Part shown: positions 32,709-42,871 of the stretch, in pieces
Numbering within the stretch: the stretch's first letter is position 1
Layout of the letters: the number at the start of each line of letters is the position of its first letter
NCBI GenBank assembly: GCA_002336985.1
Contig: DDFE01000197.1
Span: forward strand, 62,001-126,000
Direction of reading: 5' to 3'
DNA from: Sphingomonadales bacterium UBA1936
GTDB lineage: Bacteria; Pseudomonadota; Alphaproteobacteria; Sphingomonadales; Sphingomonadaceae
Length of the DNA stretch: 64,000 nt
Position numbers and translations under genes: made by a program
The notes under the pieces: generated by a model
Databases searched by the model: none
Told to the model about the DNA's origin: nothing
The model's input: only the letters and a program-made list of their open reading frames with translations

Positions 32709-35700
32709 GTGACCGGCCCGGCCTATGTCGAGCTCCAGGTCACTACGCATTTCAGCTTCCTGCGCGGTGCCTCGAGCCCCGAGGAACTGTTTTCGGCAGC
32801 GGCGCTGCTCGGCCTGCCGGCACTCGGCGTCGTCGACCGACACTCGTTCGCCGGACAGGTGCGCGCCTGGGACGCGCAGAAGGTCACCGGCGTCCGCGCG
32901 ATCGTGGGCACGCGCATCGACTTGACCGACGGCACGGCGCTGCTGCTTTATCCGACCGACCGCGCGGCCTATGCCCGGCTGTCGCGGCTGCTCAGTCTCG
33001 GCAAGGCCAAGGCCGGCAAAGGGGCCTGCCATCTCGACTGGAGTGATCTCGAGGCCTGGCAGGAGGGACTGCTCGCGATCTTCGTGCCTGACCGCACCGA
33101 TGCCGCGACCGAGGCCCGTCTCGCCCGGACGAGGAAGCTGTTCGGACAGCGCGCGCATCTTGCGCTCACCATCCGGCGCGCGCCCCGCGATGCCATCCGG
33201 TTGCGCGACCTCGCCAGCATGGCCGCCGCCGCCGGCGTCACGACGCTCGCGACCGGCGACATACTCTACCACAGCCCCGACCGAAGAATGCTGCAGGATG
33301 TCGTCACCTGCATCCGCGAAAAATGCACCGTCGACACGCTCGGCGACGCGCGCGAGCGGTTCGCCGACCGCCATCTCAAGACCGCCGAGGAGATGACCCG
33401 GCTGTTCCGCCGTTATCTGAAGGACACCGGCCCCGTCGAGCGCACCCTTGCCTTTGCCGACGCATGCACATTCAGCCTCGAGGAACTCCGCTACCAATAT
33501 CCCGACGAGATCCGCGTGCCCGGCCGAACGCCGCAACAGGAGCTCGAACGGCTGACCTGGGAGAAAGCCCCGGCGCGCTATCCCCAGGGCCTGACGCCCA
33601 AGGTGAGGACGCAACTCGCGCACGAACTCAAGCTCATCGGCGAACTGGAATACGCGCCCTATTTCCTGACCGTCCATGCGATCGTCGCCGAGGCGCGGCG
33701 CCGCGAAATCCTCTGCCAGGGCCGCGGCTCGGCCGCCAATTCGGCCGTGTGCTTCGTGTTGGGCATCACCTCGATCGACCCGGTCCGCTCGGAGCTGCTG
33801 TTCGAACGCTTCGTGTCCGCCGAGCGCCGCGAGCCGCCCGACATCGATGTAGATTTCGAGCACGAGCGCCGCGAGGAGGTAATCCAGTGGATCTACGACA
33901 CCTATGGCCGCGACCGCGCGGCGCTGACCGCGGTCGTGTCGCGTTTCCGCGCGCGCGGCGCGGTACGCGAAGTCGGTAAGGCGCTCGGGCTGAGCGAGGA
34001 CATGACCGCCGGGCTCGCGTCCTCGGTCTGGGGCTGGAGCCGCGAGGGCGTCGAGGACAAGCATGCCGAGGAGCTGAACCTCGATCTCGGTGACAGGCGT
34101 TTGGCGCTCACGCTCGACCTTGCCCGCCAGCTGATCAACACGCCGCGGCACTTGAGCCAGCATCCCGGCGGTTTCGTGCTCACCCGCGACCGCCTCGACG
34201 AACTGGTACCGATCGAACCCGCTGCGATGGACGACCGGCAGGTCATCGAATGGGACAAGGACGACATCGACGCGCTCGGGTTCATGAAGGTCGACGTGCT
34301 CGCGCTCGGTATGCTCAGCTGCATGCGGCGCGCTTTCGAATTCATGGCCAATGACAAGGGCATCGACCTCGATCTTGCCACCATTCCGGCGGAAGACCCC
34401 GCGACCTATGCGATGATCCGCAAGGCCGATACGCTCGGCACGTTCCAGATCGAGAGCCGCGCGCAGATGGCGTCGCTGCCGCTGATGGCGCCGACGACCT
34501 TCTACGATCTTGTCATCCAGGTCGCGATCGTGCGGCCGGGACCGATCCAGGGCGATATGGTTCATCCCTATCGCCGCCGCCGCGCAGGACTGGAAAAGGT
34601 TACTTACCCGACGCCCGAGCTGCGCCGTGTGCTGGAAAAGACGCTCGGCGTTCCGCTGTTCCAGGAGCAGGCGATGCGCGTCGCCATCGAATGCGCGGGC
34701 TTTTCGCCGAGCGAAGCCGACCTGTTGCGCCGCGCGATGGCGACGTTCAAGCTCACCGGCGGGGTCAGCCATTTCAAGCACAAGCTGATCGATGGCATGA
34801 TCGCACGCGGCTATGAACGCGACTTCGCCGAGAAGACGTTCAGCCAGATCGAGGGGTTCGGCTCCTACGGATTTCCCGAAAGCCACGCCGCAAGTTTCGC
34901 ACTGATCGCCTATGCTTCGGCCTGGATCAAATGCCACCACCCCGATGCATTCTGCGCCGCGCTGCTCAACGCCCAGCCGATGGGCTTTTATGCGCCTACG
35001 CAGATCGTGCGCGATGCCCGGCGCCACGGCGTTTCCATCCTGCCGATCGACGTCAATCACAGCCGCTGGGACTGCACGCTCGAGCCATCGGACCATAATA
35101 ATTACAAGGTGGTGCGCCTGGGTCTTCGCATGGCACGCGACCTGTCGAACGCCGATGCTGCCGCCATCGTAAGCGCACGCGGCGATCTGCCCTATCGCTC
35201 CGTCCAGGAGATCCAGCGCCGCGCGCGTGTCGGCCGTGGCGCCCTAGACCGGATCGGCGAGGCCGACGGGTTCGGGTCACTTGATCTCGACCGTCGCAAC
35301 GGCCTGTGGCAGGTCAAGGGGCTTGGCAACGAAGCACTGCCGCTATTCGCGGCCGCCGACGCGCGCCAAGGACAGCTGCGCCCAGAAGCGCCCGAGCCTG
35401 ACGTCCTGCTCGCGCCGATGGGCGAAGGGTCCGAAGTGGTCGAGGACTATCGCGCATCGGGACTCTCGCTCCGTGCGCATCCGCTCCATTTCCTTCGCGA
35501 CGAACTGCGCCGGCGCAAGATGATCACCTGCCAGGACCTGCAGACCGTCAAGGACGGCCGCTGGGTCGAACTGGCCGGACTTGTCCTTGTCCGCCAGAAG
35601 CCGGGCTCGGCGAAGGGCGTCATGTTCATCACCCTCGAAGACGAGACCGAGGTCGCCAATCTCGTCGTCTGGACCAAGGTCTTCGAGGTCAATCGCCGGA

Positions 35701-36023
35701 CTGTCCTCTCGGCATCGATGATGGGCGTGCGCGGACAGGTTCAGCGCGAAGGCGAGGTCATCCATCTGATCGCACAGCGGCTCGACGACCTCTCGCCATT
35801 GCTCGCCAGCGTCGGGCAGCGCAGCGACGTTGCCGACGTCTACCGCGTCAGCCGTGCCGACGTGATCCGGCACGGCATGTCGCCCGACGCCCGCGACCCC
35901 GCCGAAAAGCCGCTCGGCCGCAATCCGCGCGACATTTTCATCCCGGATCTGCGCCTTGGCTCGGGAATCATCCCCGGCCAGCCGACCGAGGGAATCAAGA
36001 TCAAACCGCGCGACTTCCGATAA
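32709..36023 (+). CDS. dnaE2: Error-prone DNA polymerase DnaE2
   Basis: 1104 residues from the GTG at 32709. The frame stays open upstream, but homology starts at [24 protein letters not shown]-family polymerase that performs lesion bypass with ImuA/ImuB. The PHP domain lacks the usual metal-binding His motifs at its start, as expected for DnaE2. The polymerase active site has [16 protein letters not shown] with the catalytic aspartates, followed by palm and fingers ([27 protein letters not shown]) and an OB fold near the end ([19 protein letters not shown]). It begins 31 bases after imuB in the same SOS operon. Confidence 0.96.
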   Translation: MTGPAYVELQVTTHFSFLRGASSPEELFSAAALLGLPALGVVDRHSFAGQVRAWDAQKVTGVRAIVGTRIDLTDGTALLLYPTDRAAYARLSRLLSLGKAKAGKGACHLDWSDLEAWQEGLLAIFVPDRTDAATEARLARTRKLFGQRAHLALTIRRAPRDAIRLRDLASMAAAAGVTTLATGDILYHSPDRRMLQDVVTCIREKCTVDTLGDARERFADRHLKTAEEMTRLFRRYLKDTGPVERTLAFADACTFSLEELRYQYPDEIRVPGRTPQQELERLTWEKAPARYPQGLTPKVRTQLAHELKLIGELEYAPYFLTVHAIVAEARRREILCQGRGSAANSAVCFVLGITSIDPVRSELLFERFVSAERREPPDIDVDFEHERREEVIQWIYDTYGRDRAALTAVVSRFRARGAVREVGKALGLSEDMTAGLASSVWGWSREGVEDKHAEELNLDLGDRRLALTLDLARQLINTPRHLSQHPGGFVLTRDRLDELVPIEPAAMDDRQVIEWDKDDIDALGFMKVDVLALGMLSCMRRAFEFMANDKGIDLDLATIPAEDPATYAMIRKADTLGTFQIESRAQMASLPLMAPTTFYDLVIQVAIVRPGPIQGDMVHPYRRRRAGLEKVTYPTPELRRVLEKTLGVPLFQEQAMRVAIECAGFSPSEADLLRRAMATFKLTGGVSHFKHKLIDGMIARGYERDFAEKTFSQIEGFGSYGFPESHAASFALIAYASAWIKCHHPDAFCAALLNAQPMGFYAPTQIVRDARRHGVSILPIDVNHSRWDCTLEPSDHNNYKVVRLGLRMARDLSNADAAAIVSARGDLPYRSVQEIQRRARVGRGALDRIGEADGFGSLDLDRRNGLWQVKGLGNEALPLFAAADARQGQLRPEAPEPDVLLAPMGEGSEVVEDYRASGLSLRAHPLHFLRDELRRRKMITCQDLQTVKDGRWVELAGLVLVRQKPGSAKGVMFITLEDETEVANLVVWTKVFEVNRRTVLSASMMGVRGQVQREGEVIHLIAQRLDDLSPLLASVGQRSDVADVYRVSRADVIRHGMSPDARDPAEKPLGRNPRDIFIPDLRLGSGIIPGQPTEGIKIKPRDFR

Positions 36024-36035
36024 TTAGGCGTCAGC

Positions 36036-36071
36036 ATTGGTAGGTGATGCCAAACCGCATCCGCTACCAAT
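36036..36071 (+). terminator. Hairpin after dnaE2 (probable terminator)
   Basis: Twelve bases after the dnaE2 stop a two-part stem forms: ATTGGTAG pairs with CTACCAAT and, inside, GATGC pairs with GCATC around a CAAACC loop, with GT/CG mismatches between. No T-run follows, so it may act with Rho or protect the 3' end. Confidence 0.5.
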
Positions 36072-36263
36072 GGCTCCGCTGACTGGCCGATAATGGCGAA
36101 CTAGCGGCACGCTACGGCGAAGAGTCAGCCGACTGCCCTTATCGCTCGTGATCCAGCTGCGAATGTTCACCTGCGACGAACGGCAATGCCGCGACCGCGC
36201 GATGCGTCTGTCGTCGCACACCAGCTCATCGCGCGCGGCCGGATGCCACCCTGCCCCGAACGC

Positions 36264-37463
36264 TCAGGCCTTGCAGAGTGCGAACGTCCGGCAATGGTCG
36301 AGATAGGCGGTCTCGTGCGTCCCCGCGAGATCGACGACGCTGCGCCAGAGCCAGGACGGCGCGTCGAGGTCGCGTTCGTCGCGCGCCATGAGCACGCGCC
36401 GCCAGGCGACGCGCGCGGCATCGCTCATCTGCCGCGCATGGGCGACGCCGACGATGAAGGCGAGATAGTTTGCGGCCTTCACCGCTTCCTTGCGCGAGAA
36501 CTGCGCGACCTCGATCTTCAGGTCCTGGGGTGCCAGCTCGCGCATCACGACGGGGGTGTCGAGCAGCCGTGCCGCGATCATCCGCTCGCCGAGATTGGGC
36601 GAGAGGGCACGGGCACCCGCAACGACGCGCTCCGCCGCGTCGCTCGGCATGGCGGCACGCGCGCCCCTGGTCACCGGCACGAAGATTTCGCCCGCTTCCT
36701 TGATGTCGATCAGTGCGAGATATTCCTGGTCGTCGTGCTTCGCCGAGACGCCGAGCAGCACGGCGTAGCGCAGCTTGCCGAGCGAGCTGCAGCCCTTGCG
36801 CCAATAAGCGGCGTCGACGACCCGCAGCCGCCCCTTGTGCCCGAGTCCCGCAAGATCAAGCGCCTTAGCAAGGATCGCGGGATCGGCGAACAGGCCCTCG
36901 ATCGCGCTGCGCTCCTCGGGCGTCAGCTTCCAGAAGCGCTTGCCGGTCGGAATATTGGGCTCGACGTCGTGGATGCGCTCCTTCGCCAGGTGCCGCCAGC
37001 GGCGACCGGCCGCCATCCGGCGCACCGAGCGCACGACATTGGGTTCGGGCGGATCGTCGGCGGTCTCGGGGGTCATCGCGCGGGCATAGCCGTCAATCAT
37101 AGCCTCGATCATGTGCGCGGTGGTGACTCCCGGCAGGTCGGAACTGCGCGCCGCGGTCTCGAGCGAGAGCCCCAGCCGGATAAGGTCATAGGCGGGATTG
37201 GCGATGACACTCTGGTCGAGGTCGCGGATCTGCACGTCGATCGCGCCATCGGCATCGGCGAGCGGACCGAGATTACCGAGATGGCAGTCGCCGCAGATCC
37301 AGATCTCCGGACCCTGCGGAATCCGGGCGAAAGTCGGCGAGGCTTCGAGCCAGCGGTAAAAAGCCTCGGTGCTGCCCCGCACATAGGCGTGGACCGAGCG
37401 GGCCATCTTCAACCCGCGCCGTGTCTCTAGCCGCGCGCGCCGCGCGTCCGCCGTCACCGCCAT
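36264..37463 (-). CDS. DUF2252 family protein
   Basis: 399 residues matching DUF2252, a protein-kinase-like fold of unknown function. Visible features are MARSVHAYVRGSTEAFYRWL, the conserved ICGDCHLGNLG and the aspartate of VQIRDLDQS, which resemble the catalytic loop of kinase-like enzymes, then the Lys/Glu region ALIDIKEAG. Cytoplasmic; no operon partner: a MipA-type gene follows upstream on the same strand but with its own start. Confidence 0.9.
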   Translation of the reverse strand: MAVTADARRARLETRRGLKMARSVHAYVRGSTEAFYRWLEASPTFARIPQGPEIWICGDCHLGNLGPLADADGAIDVQIRDLDQSVIANPAYDLIRLGLSLETAARSSDLPGVTTAHMIEAMIDGYARAMTPETADDPPEPNVVRSVRRMAAGRRWRHLAKERIHDVEPNIPTGKRFWKLTPEERSAIEGLFADPAILAKALDLAGLGHKGRLRVVDAAYWRKGCSSLGKLRYAVLLGVSAKHDDQEYLALIDIKEAGEIFVPVTRGARAAMPSDAAERVVAGARALSPNLGERMIAARLLDTPVVMRELAPQDLKIEVAQFSRKEAVKAANYLAFIVGVAHARQMSDAARVAWRRVLMARDERDLDAPSWLWRSVVDLAGTHETAYLDHCRTFALCKA

Positions 37464-37490
37464 GGACGGGCCCCGCGCCCCGGGCGCGCG

Positions 37491-38351
37491 TCAGAAGGTG
37501 TAGGCAAGGCCGATCGCACCGATGAACTGGTTGGGGTCGCGCACGACCGGCGACCGCGCGGTTTCGCCGAGCAGCCGCGAATAATTGCCCGCAGCGAAGA
37601 CCATGAAGCCACGCCGCAGGTCGCCGCTCAGCGCATAGCCCGCGAGCAGTCCGGCGCTGGCGCTGTTGAACCCGGCGCCGAGCGTATAGGTGGGAAAGCC
37701 GCTCGCCGCCGACTGGGCAGGCGTCACGGCATAATAGGTGCGCGCATAGCCCTCGCCGACATAATCGGCCGAGACGGTGAGGCCGACGAAGACGCGCTTG
37801 CTGAGCGGCGTGCCATAGCTGACCGACGGCGTGACGATGGTGCTGTTGTGGATGCCGGTCACATCGTGGGTCACCGCGACATCGAACGCGAGCACGTCGT
37901 AATCCGAGGTGATCACCCCGGTCCATTGATAGCCGGCATGCGCGCCCGCCTCGACCGCGGGCTTTATCGTGCCGAGCGCCGCGATGCGGCCGTCGCGATT
38001 GCGACGCAGGTCCGAACGATTGAGCGTCAAGTGCGCCATCGGACCGAACACGAACTTGCCGCCGGTCATCGCCTTCGCAGTCACGATATCGGTAAAGGCG
38101 CTCAGCCCCACGATCGAAAAGCCGATCCCGCCGAGCTTGCCGCGCGCTCCGCCGATCGGGGTCACATAATAGTCGGATGCACCATCATAGCGCGGGATCA
38201 CCCCGACGCCGACGCCGACCGTCACCGTGTCGGCCTTGGGATCGGTGTCGGCGGCGCTGCCGGACGCATCGGATACCTGCGCCGCCTTCTGGGCCATGGC
38301 CGGTGCCACCAACGTCGTTGCAAGCACCGCTGCCGCCACGGACCTGATCAT
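37491..38351 (-). CDS. MipA/OmpV family outer-membrane protein
   Basis: 286 residues from the ATG at 38351. Signal peptide MIRSVAAAVLATTLVAPAMA. The mature part is a predicted beta-barrel with alternating hydrophobic residues and the MipA/OmpV pattern VGVGVGVIPRYDGASDYYVTP at its start, ending in the outer-membrane Phe signature IGLAYTF. MipA proteins scaffold murein synthesis or act as channels; which applies is unknown. Confidence 0.88.
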   Translation of the reverse strand: MIRSVAAAVLATTLVAPAMAQKAAQVSDASGSAADTDPKADTVTVGVGVGVIPRYDGASDYYVTPIGGARGKLGGIGFSIVGLSAFTDIVTAKAMTGGKFVFGPMAHLTLNRSDLRRNRDGRIAALGTIKPAVEAGAHAGYQWTGVITSDYDVLAFDVAVTHDVTGIHNSTIVTPSVSYGTPLSKRVFVGLTVSADYVGEGYARTYYAVTPAQSAASGFPTYTLGAGFNSASAGLLAGYALSGDLRRGFMVFAAGNYSRLLGETARSPVVRDPNQFIGAIGLAYTF

Positions 38352-38455
38352 GAAGCTCTGTTTCCCGATTGTGTCAGCCCCCCAACCGCCTGGCTCACCG
38401 GAAAGTTTCAGCAGGAAACGAAATGTGTCGTTCGAACCGCGGAGCACGGGCACCG

Positions 38456-38480
38456 GGAACTCCAGTCTCCCAGCGACGTT
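38456..38480 (+). promoter_or_regulatory. Candidate EcfG (general stress) promoter
   Basis: GGAAC (38456-38460), 16 bases, CGTT (38477-38480): an exact consensus match, ending 32 bases before the DUF3072 ATG at 38513. Confidence 0.7.
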
Positions 38481-38512
38481 CTCATTAGGAACATAAAAGG
38501 AACACACTCATC

Positions 38513-38740
38513 ATGGCCGACTCGCTCCACAACCCCAAGCTCGACGAACATCCTGGCTCGAACGCCGAGAAAGACCCCTCGCAATGGTTGTCGGGCGACG
38601 ATCCGATGACCGGTGCCCAGGCGTCCTATTTGACGACGCTCAGCGAGCAGGCCGGCGAAGAGGCCCCGAACGCCGATCTGACCAAGGCGGAGGCCTCGGA
38701 GAAGATCGACGCGCTGCGCGCCGAACTCGACCTCGACTGA
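38513..38740 (+). CDS. DUF3072 small protein
   Basis: 75 residues. DUF3072 motif DPMTGAQASYLTTLSEQAGE and a C-terminal helix KAEASEKIDALRAEL. Acidic, cytoplasmic, unknown function. An exact EcfG-type promoter and a GGAAC-rich leader precede it, so it is probably part of the general stress regulon. Confidence 0.9.
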   Translation: MADSLHNPKLDEHPGSNAEKDPSQWLSGDDPMTGAQASYLTTLSEQAGEEAPNADLTKAEASEKIDALRAELDLD

Positions 38741-39087
38741 CCGCTGCCATCCGGTGGCGCGATCCGGACGCGCCGGCGCACCACCGTCGCGCGTCCGGCT
38801 CCGCCGTCGTTGAAGCGCACGCGTCCGAGGCCGACCCGTTCAGAACAATGCGCCATGCCCTTACCCGCACGGGGATGCGTTCTCGCCAGCGCGCCCTCGT
38901 CCTCACCCGCGAGCTATCATCCGCTATCCATCGTGCCTGTCCTTCGTGCCCCATCCATGCCTGTCCCACGCGACCGCACCAGCGGATCCGGTCGGTGGTG
39001 TCCCCGCGCAACCGCGCGGACGGATGCCGGCGCGTCATTCGGCCCTGCCAGGATGGCATTCGGTCGCGCACGTCCTATCTCTAGCCC

Positions 39088-39528
39088 ATGAACATCTTCA
39101 CGATCGGCTATGAGGGCGTCACCCAGGCGGCGTTTATCGCGACGCTGAAGGCGACCGGCGTCGCCCTTGTTGCCGACATACGCGCGGTGCCGCTATCGCG
39201 CCGCCCCGGCTTTTCGAAGAACATCCTCGCCAACGGGTTGAAGGAGGCGGGGATCGACTATGTCGGCCTGAAGGCGCTCGGCACGCCGCCCGCCGGCCGC
39301 GAAGCCGCACGCCGCGGCGATCATGCGACGCTCCGGACCGTCTATGCCGCCCAGCTCGACCTGCCCGAGGCGATGGTCCAGGCAGCGCAGCTTCAGGAGA
39401 TGGCAGGCGAGCGGCCGACAGCACTGCTTTGCTTCGAACGCGATCCGCAGGGCTGCCACCGGTCGCTACTGATCGCGTCCGTGATGCCCGAAGCGGCCGT
39501 CACCGATTTGTTCGTCGATCCGGTCTGA
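39088..39528 (+). CDS. DUF488 family protein
   Basis: 146 residues, full-length DUF488: FTIGYEGVTQAAFIATLK, VADIRAVPLSRRPGFSK and the C-terminal CFERDPQGCHRSLLIA with a conserved CxxxxxxCHR. These proteins are cytoplasmic and of unknown function; the Cys/His cluster suggests metal or nucleic-acid binding. About 350 bases upstream (38741-39087) hold no gene I can support. Confidence 0.92.
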   Translation: MNIFTIGYEGVTQAAFIATLKATGVALVADIRAVPLSRRPGFSKNILANGLKEAGIDYVGLKALGTPPAGREAARRGDHATLRTVYAAQLDLPEAMVQAAQLQEMAGERPTALLCFERDPQGCHRSLLIASVMPEAAVTDLFVDPV

Positions 39529-39750
39529 TCCGCCACCCGCGCGCCGGACAGCGCATCGATCCGATAACGCGATGCCGCGTACTCCGACCCCGCTTTGGCC
39601 GGTCCGCCTCGGCCATTCCCCGCAGCAGGATCGCACCGACTCTCGACCGCCAGCCTAGGTCCCACGCACCGCCAGCGTTCCTCCCACGCCAGGACGCGTT
39701 ACTGGGCTCCGCATCATGTCCCCTTGGCCGCCGGAGACCGCTCGAACGCG

Positions 39751-40008
39751 CTAGAGGCCCAGTTTCGCGAGCGCCGCCGCGAGCTCCGCCCCCGAGGCCG
39801 CGTCGTCCCTCGGCGTCATCCGGTTGAGCGCGGTGCGCACACGGGTCTGCGCGACCTGGAGCGTCTTGTGCCGGATCTCGCGCGTGGCATTTGTGCGCCA
39901 CGACCGGCTTTCGCCGAGCAGCGCGAACCATTTGGCTTCCTCGGCGGCGAGGACCGCAAGCGCCAGCCGCAGGCCGTCGCGGCGGCCATGGTCGTAATCA
40001 TCCGACAT
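39751..40008 (-). CDS. Small helical hypothetical protein
   Basis: 85 residues, highly charged, predicted all-helical (LRLALAVLAAEEAKWFALLG; TLQVAQTRVRTALNRM). No signal peptide, no recognised family. The start at ATG 40008 has no clear ribosome site, so the exact start is uncertain. Confidence 0.6.
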   Translation of the reverse strand: MSDDYDHGRRDGLRLALAVLAAEEAKWFALLGESRSWRTNATREIRHKTLQVAQTRVRTALNRMTPRDDAASGAELAAALAKLGL

Positions 40009-40217
40009 CAGGAGAGACCAACGCGGCAGACCGGCGGTTGCTCCCGCGGACGCCCTGCCGGCCCGTTCCTTGGCGGCCGCCCTCCCGTCCCCCTCCTGAC
40101 GGCGTCCACCGCCCAGCTGCTTCCGCTAGCCGACTTTGTTGTCGCCGAGGGAACACCGGCTCGCCGCAGGCGCTTATACCAACGTGCGCATCCGCGCGCC
40201 ATCGCAAGGACGGCCCC

Positions 40218-40481
40218 ATGACCCGCAGCAACGAACTCGAACCCAATGATTCCCGCAATGTCACAGGGACGGCACAGACACCCGATGGCCGGTGGAGCGG
40301 CGACCGCCAGGGCAGCGCGAAGGGCGGCGCCTATGAGCCCCGGGATTCGCGCAACGTTACCGGCACGTCATCGACCCCTGACGGGCGTTGGACCGGTGAT
40401 GGCGATGGCGATGGCGATGGCCAGAAGACCGAAGGACGGCACGCCGGGAAAGCCAATGGCGAGGACGACGCGCATGGCTGA
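40218..40481 (+). CDS. Small repeat protein (two DSRNVTGT-TPDGRW units)
   Basis: 87 residues from the ATG at 40218. Two copies of DSRNVTGT-x2-TPDGRW-x-GD (about residues 10-29 and 42-61) indicate internal duplication. A run of DG pairs follows, encoded by a hexanucleotide repeat near 40397-40422. No signal peptide; family not recognised. Its stop overlaps the glutaredoxin gene by 8 bases, so the two are coupled. Confidence 0.65.
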   Translation: MTRSNELEPNDSRNVTGTAQTPDGRWSGDRQGSAKGGAYEPRDSRNVTGTSSTPDGRWTGDGDGDGDGQKTEGRHAGKANGEDDAHG

Positions 40482-40719
40482 AACCAACACCGCGACGCTC
40501 TATCGCATGGTGCTCCCCGACCACGTCTGCCCGTTCGGCGTCCGCGCCAAGGATAGGCTCGAAAAGGCGGGGTATAGCGTCGACGACCATGTGCTTTCGT
40601 CACGCGAGACGGTCGACGCGTTCGAAGCGGAACATGGCGTGACGACGACGCCGCAGGTGTTCATCGATGGCGAGCGGATCGGCGGCAGCGACGATCTCGA
40701 ACGCTATCTCGCCTCGTAG
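40474..40719 (+). CDS. Glutaredoxin-like protein (monothiol CPFG site)
   Basis: 81 residues from the ATG at 40474. Glutaredoxin fold: VLPDHVCPFGVRAKDRLEKAGY with a CPFG site (one cysteine, unlike CPYC of classical glutaredoxins), the cis-proline TTTPQVFIDG and GGSDDLERYL for glutathione. Monothiol members act in deglutathionylation or Fe-S handling. It overlaps the small repeat protein gene. Confidence 0.9.
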   Translation: MAETNTATLYRMVLPDHVCPFGVRAKDRLEKAGYSVDDHVLSSRETVDAFEAEHGVTTTPQVFIDGERIGGSDDLERYLAS

Positions 40720-40790
40720 CGCGGACATTGCATCCGGCAGGCTGAATCCCCGCCGATCGCGTTCCCCGACCAGTGGTCGGGCACAAAAAA

Positions 40791-40814
40791 GGAGGGCGCC
40801 CGAAGGCGCCCTCC
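40791..40814. terminator. Bidirectional intrinsic terminator
   Basis: Perfect 10-bp stem GGAGGGCGCC/GGCGCCCTCC with a CGAA tetraloop. Six A precede it, giving a T-run on the minus strand after the outer-membrane protein gene; on the plus strand CTCCCCTTT follows the glutaredoxin gene. Confidence 0.88.
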
Positions 40815-40839
40815 CTCCCCTTTGACTCGAGATGCCGGT

Positions 40840-41688
40840 TCAGAAGCGGAACGCCGCCGTGACGCGCGCACTGTGCCAGCTCATGAACCGGTTGCCGAAC
40901 GCGAAGTCGGTGCCCGCGGCATTGCCGAGCAGGAACGGGTTGGTCGGCGGCGCCGTGCCCGGACCGACGCGAACGCGTCCCTTGTCCGCCTTCACATCAG
41001 TGTAGAGATATTCGAGGCCGATCGAGAAATTGTTGCCGATCTTCTGCTCGATACCGCCGCCGACATTGTAGCCCCAGCCGTCCTGGTCGCCGTTGACCGT
41101 GAAGCTGTTGGCGGTGTTCGACGTCACATTGTAGGTGCGGATCTTCGCATAGGTCGGTCCGCCCGCGCCGTAGAACAGGGTGCTATCGTTCGGCGTGAAG
41201 CCGAGACGGCCGCGCGCATTGATGTTGAAGCGTATGTCGCGCGAAATCGTGTAGCTCGCGGGGGTGGTCGAGAATCCGCTGACGCTTTCGATAAAGTCGG
41301 GACGGCCGCCTTCGACGACGAAGCCAACAACGATGCGGCCGCGCTGGGTGTCGCCGCCGATCTTGCCGTAATATTCGAGGCCGTCGCGGCGGAAGCTGCA
41401 ATTGGTGTTGCCGGTCGAGGTAGCACTGCCGGAGCAGAAGCCCGGTGAAAAGGCATTGGCCCCTGCCGCCGTCGTTACCGTGTCGCCGAACACGCCGTCG
41501 AGATTGCGGTCGAACAGGATCGATTGCGAGGTCGAGGCCGTATGCGCGCCGCCAAAGGAGCCGCCGACGTAGAACTGGTTGAAGCCGCTGTTGGCGTCCT
41601 CGGTCTGCGCCGACGCCGATGTTGCCGCAAGGCTCGCTGCTAGGGCCGCGATGGAAAGATATACATTTTTCACTGCAATACTCCGCAT
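40840..41688 (-). CDS. Outer-membrane beta-barrel protein
   Basis: 282 residues from the ATG at 41688 (a GTG at 41673 is an alternative). Signal peptide ends near SASAQTED. The mature region is an 8- or 10-stranded barrel of the OmpA-like/Lom type: FNQFYVGGSFGGAHT, GLEYYGKIGGD, LGFTPNDSTLFYGAGGPTYAKI, FSIGLEYLYTDVK and terminal ARVTAAFRF with the C-terminal Phe. One extracellular loop has two cysteines (GFCSGSAT, NCSFRRD). Function unknown. Confidence 0.88.
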   Translation of the reverse strand: MRSIAVKNVYLSIAALAASLAATSASAQTEDANSGFNQFYVGGSFGGAHTASTSQSILFDRNLDGVFGDTVTTAAGANAFSPGFCSGSATSTGNTNCSFRRDGLEYYGKIGGDTQRGRIVVGFVVEGGRPDFIESVSGFSTTPASYTISRDIRFNINARGRLGFTPNDSTLFYGAGGPTYAKIRTYNVTSNTANSFTVNGDQDGWGYNVGGGIEQKIGNNFSIGLEYLYTDVKADKGRVRVGPGTAPPTNPFLLGNAAGTDFAFGNRFMSWHSARVTAAFRF

Positions 41689-42131
41689 TGATGTCGGAGC
41701 GGTTACGTTTGAACCCCCAAAACGGATGCATGACGCGGCGCAATAAATCGGGAGCTGTGACACAATTGCCACGCCTGCCCCTTTGGTTTCGTGCGCGAAA
41801 CTAATGATGTTCGCGAGCTCAAACGCAACGATCATAACCCCACGGTGCCACGAATAGTATTAACGACCTAAGTTATTCCGGCGATGGTGGCGATGCGTGG
41901 TCCGGTGTCACGAGCGTCCCGCAGAATTTGCTACGGCGAACACGCCCTGCCGCCCGCATCGCCGCAGCGTTCCATGCGGAGGCTTTATCTTCGAACTGTT
42001 TCTTTGGGCCGTATGCGCGTGCGGCGCACCACCGGACAACCCGGTACTGGGCGTGAAATTGTCGCATGCCACTTGGCGTCAGCCGATGCCCGCTTGAAGC
42101 GATACGCCCAGGCCTGCACCATGAGACACGC
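41689..42131. other. Intergenic region upstream of OMP gene
   Basis: About 440 bases without a supported gene. Base composition drops below the local GC level between 41689 and 41880, which is usual for a promoter zone of the minus-strand barrel protein. Short frames on both strands have no family or ribosome site. Confidence 0.5.
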
Positions 42132-42335
42132 CTAACGTCCGGAACGCTCCGGCATCGCAGCCGGGCTACCCTGTTCGTCGCGGAGCGCCCGCGCCGCGGC
42201 GCTTTCGAACAGGTCGGCCATCCGGCTTAGGGTGTCGCGCGCATCGGGGCGTGCCCGATCGGCCCGGCTGCGCATATTGTCCGCGAGCCTGCGCCAGCTT
42301 GCCGCCTCATCTCCCATTGCCGGCACTGATGCCAT
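42132..42335 (-). CDS. Small helical hypothetical protein
   Basis: 67 residues from the ATG at 42335, chosen for a GAGG nine bases upstream among several in-frame ATGs. It is Arg/Ala/Asp-rich and helical (DEAASWRRLADNMRSRADRA, then RMADLFESAAARAL). Family not recognised. The nearby small genes at 42597 and 42872 share its strand. Confidence 0.5.
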   Translation of the reverse strand: MASVPAMGDEAASWRRLADNMRSRADRARPDARDTLSRMADLFESAAARALRDEQGSPAAMPERSGR

Positions 42336-42596
42336 TCTCGCCATCCTCTCGTTCCAGCGCCTGACCGGCGCTCTCATTCGCCTCAAAACGCCGGACATTC
42401 GGCCTGGTTGCATCGGCGCGGTCTCGGTTCCGCTCCGGCGTGCGTTACCCCGCGCTGGGCTCTATGCGGCCACGGAAGAACTTGGCGCCATCCTGCTGAC
42501 GATGCGCCGACGCTCGGCGCAGTCTCTGGTGCGAGTGGCACGGCGCAAGCCCTTGCACACCCTGACGGATCCCGCAGTCGCCGCTTGAATGCCACC

Positions 42597-42800
42597 CTAT
42601 CGCTTGCGCGCGCCTTGACCGTCCGCCTGCAGCACGATGCCCTTGCCCGCGGGTGCGACCGTGACGGCATCGAGCTGTGCGAGCAGGTCGGCGAATACCG
42701 CGTCGTCTGTGACGGGAAAATGCCGCTTGAAGCCCTGGCCGAGCACTTCGAGGTCCCGGTCGGTCAGGAAACTGATCGCCGTCACGCGCTCAGCCGTCAT
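42597..42800 (-). CDS. Small hypothetical protein (DRDLEVLGQGFKRHFPV type)
   Basis: 67 residues from the ATG at 42800 (GGGAG eight bases upstream). The segment FLTDRDLEVLGQGFKRHFPV, then FADLLAQLDA, is one I associate with a short sphingomonad protein family of unknown function. No signal peptide. Confidence 0.65.
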   Translation of the reverse strand: MTAERVTAISFLTDRDLEVLGQGFKRHFPVTDDAVFADLLAQLDAVTVAPAGKGIVLQADGQGARKR

Positions 42801-42871
42801 TGCAATCACTCCCGAATGGGGAGCGAACGCACCAGCATGGGCTTAGGGCCCGTTGACCTCAGGAAAGAGTC

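Noticed and set aside
32475..35096. 873-residue minus-strand frame opposite dnaE2
   Set aside because: Shadow of dnaE2; its composition mirrors codon bias of the real gene and no family is recognisable.
40151..40175. GGAAC-N16-CGCT before the small repeat protein at 40218
   Set aside because: Mismatch at an invariant T of the -10 element; kept out of the promoter list.
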